Source: JBBSVE01 sp038233815 (GTDB lineage: Bacteria > Pseudomonadota > Alphaproteobacteria > Rhodobacterales > Rhodobacteraceae). From it: DNA of 9,832 nucleotides. Each line of letters starts with the position of its first letter. The stretch's first letter is position 1. Below the pieces are notes generated by a model. The model worked only from the letters and a program-made list of their open reading frames with translations. It ran no database searches and was not told the DNA's origin. The DNA lies in assembly GCA_038233815.1 (NCBI GenBank), contig JBBSVE010000111.1, positions 1 through 9,832 on the forward strand, written 5' to 3'. The position numbers were made by a program, and so were the translations under genes. Shown here one piece after another: positions 7,132 through 9,832 of the stretch.

Positions 7132-7602
7132 GTGTCAAACCCTGCCGTCCGCAACGCGACCTTCGGCATGACCCTGCGGGTCCGGGACAGCTGTCTGTGC
7201 CTGCATACGCAGCGCGCAGCCCGCGCCATTGCCCGGCGGTTCGATGATGCCCTGCGGCCCGTGGATCTGCGGAGCGGCCAGTTCTCGCTTCTGATCTCCC
7301 TCAACCGACCGGAGCCGCCGACGGTCGGATCGGTCGCGGAGCTGCTGGCGATGGACCGCACCACGCTGACCGCGAACCTGAAGCCGCTGGAGCGGCGCAG
7401 ACTGCTGGCGGTTTCCATCGATCCGATGGACCGCCGCGCACGCCGGCTGACCCTTACGGGAGACGGGTTGGCGCTGCTGGAACGCGCCATCCCGATCTGG
7501 ATCGCGACCCACGCGGAGATCGAGCGCGGACTGACAGGAGATATCGACGCGCTCCGGGGCGACCTGACGGCGCTGGCACGGGTGGCGACGCCTGAGGCGT
7601 GA
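7132..7602 (+). CDS. MarR-family transcriptional regulator
   Basis: Winged-helix repressor of 156 residues. The helix-turn-helix and wing run from LRSGQFSLLISL (about 47) through VAELLAMDRTTLTANLKPLERRRLL and the wing DRRARRLTLTGDG (about 103-115), the standard MarR order, with dimer helices at both ends. It is divergent from the DUF1428-VOC-VOC operon, its likely target along with its own gene. The ligand is unknown; the Cys pair near the N-terminus (CLCLH) could take part in oxidant or electrophile sensing, but this is inference. The start is uncertain: GTG at 7132 has no ribosome site but lies six bases after a TATAAA -10, which fits a leaderless mRNA. ATG at 7168 also lacks a good site and would give 144 residues. 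Confidence 0.9.
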   Translation: MSNPAVRNATFGMTLRVRDSCLCLHTQRAARAIARRFDDALRPVDLRSGQFSLLISLNRPEPPTVGSVAELLAMDRTTLTANLKPLERRRLLAVSIDPMDRRARRLTLTGDGLALLERAIPIWIATHAEIERGLTGDIDALRGDLTALARVATPEA

Positions 7603-7776
7603 CTTTTGGTTGCGCGGTCGGGGACGGGTGCAGGTCGCATCGCCGGCATCGGTATCGGTATCGCACGACATGATGCCGCACCCGGCGTTTCCTGCAGCGA
7701 TAAAATCTTGACCCTGAGAAAGCGCAACCCCGACCTCACGCGGAAACCGCACTCCACCTCCTTGATGGAAACCGCG

Positions 7777-8067
7777 ATGACAGACCTTTCGACTCGGATC
7801 GAGATGATGCACCGCAGGGACGTGCTGGTCGCTTGGGCTTTCGTTCTGGGGTTGTGGCTCGCGATCGTCTTCGTGACCATTGCGACCCGGGCCCTCGAGC
7901 CCGGCACCGGCGCACGGACGGCGCTTCTGACCGGGGGCGCGATCGTGCTTTTCTTCAACACGGCGGCGATCGTCGCGATGCTGCGGCACTACCGGGAGGA
8001 CCGCGATTTCATGTATGGGCTGGATATCCGCTTTCTCGACATCGCCCGCGCCGAGAAGACCCGATGA
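7777..8067 (+). CDS. Small two-helix membrane protein of unknown function
   Basis: I do not recognise this family. The 96-residue protein has two strong hydrophobic segments, about residues 17-37 (LVAWAFVLGLWLAIVFVTIA) and 49-70 (ALLTGGAIVLFFNTAAIVAM), and a charged C-terminal tail (RHYREDRDFMYGLDIRFLDI), so both ends probably lie on the same side of the membrane. GGA precedes the ATG at 7777; ATG at 7765 is possible but has no ribosome site. It is the first gene of a compact operon, since its stop overlaps the next ATG (ATGA at 8064-8067), and it is the only member here with no lesion. The 174 bp before it hold no gene; they contain a short CGGTAT repeat and no convincing promoter. Confidence 0.7.
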   Translation: MTDLSTRIEMMHRRDVLVAWAFVLGLWLAIVFVTIATRALEPGTGARTALLTGGAIVLFFNTAAIVAMLRHYREDRDFMYGLDIRFLDIARAEKTR

Positions 8068-8464
8068 GCGGGGACCGCGCCGTGGCGAAATATGTCCCAC
8101 CCCCGTCCAGAGCAAGGTCGGCCAGATCATCGACGTGGTCGTCCTCCTCTGCCTCGCGATCGGGGCGCTCTACATCCCGCTGTGGCGTCGTCTTGCCGGG
8201 CGGACGCAGATATCCGACGTGCCGGACAATCCGACGTGGGAAAGTCTGGGCCAGAATCCCACGATGGTCGAGAAATGGCACCAGCTCGGCTTCGCGAACG
8301 CCTCCGATGCCGCCACGATGATCACGGCGCGGTTCGACTATTCCTTCTCGATCCTCAGCCTTCTCGTCATGATCGTGGTGGTCGTCGGCTACTCCGCCAT
8401 GCTGCTGCGGCTCTCCGAGAAGGAATACCGCGAGGTGATCGCGGAACGGTTCGGCAAAAAATGA
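8064..8464 (+). pseudogene. Small two-helix membrane protein gene, frameshifted near its 5' end
   Basis: The ATG at 8064 overlaps the previous stop (ATGA) and reads MSGDRAVAKYVPP, but this frame soon becomes low-complexity Ser/Arg. From about 8102 a sensible protein continues in a different frame: PVQSKVGQIIDVVVLLCLAI onward to the TGA at 8462-8464. The switch is at the C run 8100-8104, and one lost C explains it. The restored product of about 133 residues would have two membrane segments (IIDVVVLLCLAIGALYIPLW and SFSILSLLVMIVVVVGYSAM), a middle region with WESLGQNPTMVEKWHQLGFA, and a charged end (EKEYREVIAERFGKK). Family not recognised. An in-frame ATG at 8015 inside the previous gene could restart the reading, but its N-terminus is implausible. 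A base-call error in the C run remains possible. Confidence 0.6.
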
Positions 8465-8477
8465 ACAGGGGTCGGGC

Positions 8478-8663
8478 ATGACCATCTGGGCGGCTGCCGA
8501 AGATTTCGCGTGGAGGCTGTCGCTCTTCTTCGGGCTTTCCATCGTCGTGGACTGGGTCCGGACCGACGCCACCTACAGCGACGAAGACCTCATGTCCTCG
8601 CGCTAGGGTGCGCGCGAGGCGATGACCGAGGACCGCCAGACCGGAGTGCGCCGCGATGTCTGA
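8478..8663 (+). pseudogene. Very small membrane protein gene with premature TAG
   Basis: AGGGG at 8467-8471 lies six bases before ATG 8478. The frame reads MTIWAAAEDFAWRLSLFFGL, then a hydrophobic stretch and WVRTDATYSDEDLMSSR, and meets TAG at 8604-8606 after 42 residues. Read past the TAG, the frame continues GAREAMTEDRQTGVRRDV to a TGA at 8661-8663. That stop would overlap the permease ATG (8656) by eight bases, a normal operon join. This suggests that the ancestral protein had about 61 residues with one membrane segment, and that the TAG is a nonsense mutation. The 42-residue form could still be made. Family not recognised; too short for a firm call. Confidence 0.5.
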
Positions 8664-9675
8664 CACCGATATCACCTCGGCGGAGCGGGACGGCATGGGT
8701 CCGCGCGGCACCAAGGTCGGGCTCGCCCGGGTTCTGGGGCCGGCGCATATCTGGGTCCACGGCGTCGGGATCGTCTTGGTCGGCGAATACATGGGCTGGA
8801 GCTTCGCCGTGGCCAAGGGCGGCGTCTATGCAGCACTGATGGCCTGCTGGTTCGCGGGCATCCTCTATTCCTGCGTCGCGATGATCGACAGCGAGGTCAC
8901 CTCACCGTCGCGGCGGCGGGCGGCCAGTATATGCAGACCAAGCATATCGTGGGCCCGCTGATGGCGTTCAACGTGGGCCTCTACCTCATCTGTGCCTAAA
9001 CGATGCTGGAGGCCGCGAATGCGATCACCTTCGGCTATCTCGTCGATACACTGGCAGGTCTGACCGGACACGAGGGCCTGGACGAGAGGCTCTTCATCGT
9101 TCTCACGATCTTGTTCCTCCGATGGCTAAACCATCGCGGCGTTCTGGCCACGCTGACCTTCAGCCTCGTCATCACCGCCTTCACCTTCTGCGCGATCCTC
9201 GTGCTGTTTGCATCGACGGCGGTGTTCATCTCCGCCAGCCCGCTGCGCCATGCCGAACTGATGATGGACCTGCCCTACGGCTGGCTCGGGGTGCTCGCGG
9301 CGATGCATTTCGGCCTCTGGTACTACCTCGGGATCGAGCGCACCTGTCAGGCGGCCGAGGAGGTGCGCGCCCCCGCGCGGTCCCTGCCGCTCGGGACGTT
9401 GGCCGGGATCATGACGCTGCTGATCGCGGCGACACTGACGTGGTATGTCGGCGTCGGGCTGATGCCGTGGGAGTATCTGGGGCAGGCGCGCGTGCCGCTC
9501 TTCGATGTCGCCCGGCTGTCGGGGTCGACGACGCTGATGGTGCTTCTGGGGATCGGGCCGATGTTCGCGACGCTGGCCTCGGCCAACGGCGGCATCAACG
9601 ATTAAAGCCGGGCGTGGTTCTCCATGGGGCGCGACCACTACCTGCCCGACTGGTTCCGCGCGGTGCACCCGAAGT
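8656..9675 (+). pseudogene. Ethanolamine-permease-like transporter (APC superfamily, EAT family), inactivated
   Basis: Remnant of an inner-membrane amino acid/amine permease close to ethanolamine permeases. It starts at ATG 8656 (GGAG nine bases before) and reads well to MIDSEVTS (8902-8904). One missing base there shifts the frame, and the homologous text resumes as TVAAAGGQYMQTKHIVGPLM. A TAA at 8997-8999 stands where the family has Tyr (ICA-stop-TMLEAANAI). The frame then runs through DLPYGWLG, GLWYYLGIE, CQAAEEV, GLMPWEYLGQA and LFATLASAN-like text to a second TAA at 9603-9605, inside the family's INDASRAWFSMGRD region. Homology continues as SRAWFSMGRDHYLPDWFRAV and stops at HPK (9674), where an insertion sequence begins. 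The C-terminal third is absent or lies beyond the element. Four separate lesions make function impossible. No ethanolamine ammonia-lyase genes are in view. Confidence 0.9.
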
Positions 9676-9832
9676 GTTAGCAACTGTGTTCACGTGACCG
9701 GGTTTTGTTGCCATGGGACGCCCGTTTTCAGGATCGCGTTTGCGATGGTGACCAGTCTGCGGGCAATGGCGATGATGACGAGCTTATGCGGCTTGCCGCG
9801 CATTTTGAGGCGCTGCGCGACCGGCTTCAGAA
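9676..9832 (-). mobile_element. IS110-family insertion sequence, transposase 3' end, partial
   Basis: The permease text ends at about 9675 and a transposase C-terminus begins on the opposite strand only about 14 bp further in, so this is one end of an insertion sequence whose rest lies beyond the right edge. No terminal inverted repeat or target duplication can be judged from one end; IS110-type elements normally have neither. The very short flank after the transposase stop fits the IS110 group, where the bridge RNA is encoded before the transposase, rather than the IS1111 group, where it follows it. Confidence 0.8.
9690..9832 (-). CDS. IS110-family transposase, C-terminal fragment
   Basis: DEDD/serine-type recombinase of IS110-like elements. 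Only the last 46 residues are visible, from LKPVAQRLKMRGKPHKLVII through ARRLVTIANAILKTGVPWQQ to NPVT and a TGA (9690-9692). The pattern of a Lys/Gly-rich turn (RGKPHK), then the hydrophobic AIARRLVTIANAIL helix and a final short basic-to-Trp tail (TGVPW) is the usual C-terminus of Transposase_20 proteins. The frame is open to the window edge, so the gene begins outside. The catalytic Asp/Glu residues and the Ser nucleophile are not in view, so activity cannot be judged. Confidence 0.85.
   Translation of the reverse strand, partial: LKPVAQRLKMRGKPHKLVIIAIARRLVTIANAILKTGVPWQQNPVT

Noticed and set aside
7625..7665. Short CGGTAT/GGCATCGG repeats as an iteron or CRISPR unit
   Set aside because: There are only two or three imperfect copies without spacers of regular size.
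8604..9605. Recoding of TAG and TAA as sense codons
   Set aside because: Both TAG and TAA occur, along with frameshifts and an IS insertion. Decay is the simpler reading, and no pyrrolysine or other recoding genes are seen.

Overview
The window is GC-rich, densely coded bacterial chromosome. It most resembles an alphaproteobacterium of the Rhodobacteraceae type. That placement is inferred from base composition, codon use and the protein families present; no rRNA or other phylogenetic marker is in view.

Layout. (1) Positions 1-1299 (+): the C-terminal three quarters of a three-domain Xaa-Pro aminopeptidase (M24B), running off the left edge. Its last 71 nt overlap the end of the convergent mntH gene. 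(2) Positions 1229-5403: a metal-homeostasis block. It holds an NRAMP manganese transporter (mntH, -) with a near-perfect MntR operator core in its promoter. Next to it is a P1B-2 Zn/Cd/Pb efflux ATPase (-), divergent from a MerR-family regulator (+) of the ZntR/CadR/PbrR type. The intergenic region between the last two has the long-spacer, dyad-in-spacer layout of MerR-activated promoters. Import of Mn and export of Zn/Cd/Pb therefore sit side by side under separate regulators. (3) Positions 5417-7043 (-): a tight three-gene operon (DUF1428/YbaA-like, double-VOC protein, PhnB/YjdN-like VOC protein) joined by stop-start overlaps. It is divergent from a MarR-family regulator at 7132-7602 (+). 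The MarR gene may be leaderless, and an inverted repeat lies on its predicted -10. (4) Positions 7777-9675 (+): a tightly packed former operon of three small membrane-protein genes and an ethanolamine-permease-like (EAT/APC family) transporter. The first gene is intact. The second has a frameshift at a C run, the third has a premature TAG, and the permease has a frameshift and two in-frame TAA codons. (5) Positions about 9676-9832 (-): the end of an IS110-family insertion sequence carrying the transposase C-terminus. It cuts the permease and runs off the right edge.

The most notable signals are the decay and IS capture of the small-membrane-protein/permease operon, the MntR and MerR control sites, the aminopeptidase C-terminal overrun into antisense mntH, and the MarR-VOC-DUF1428 divergon. 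I see no RNA genes, CRISPR array, prophage or defence system. I do not see a clearly new system; the nearest candidate is the set of small membrane proteins upstream of the permease, which I do not recognise by name.
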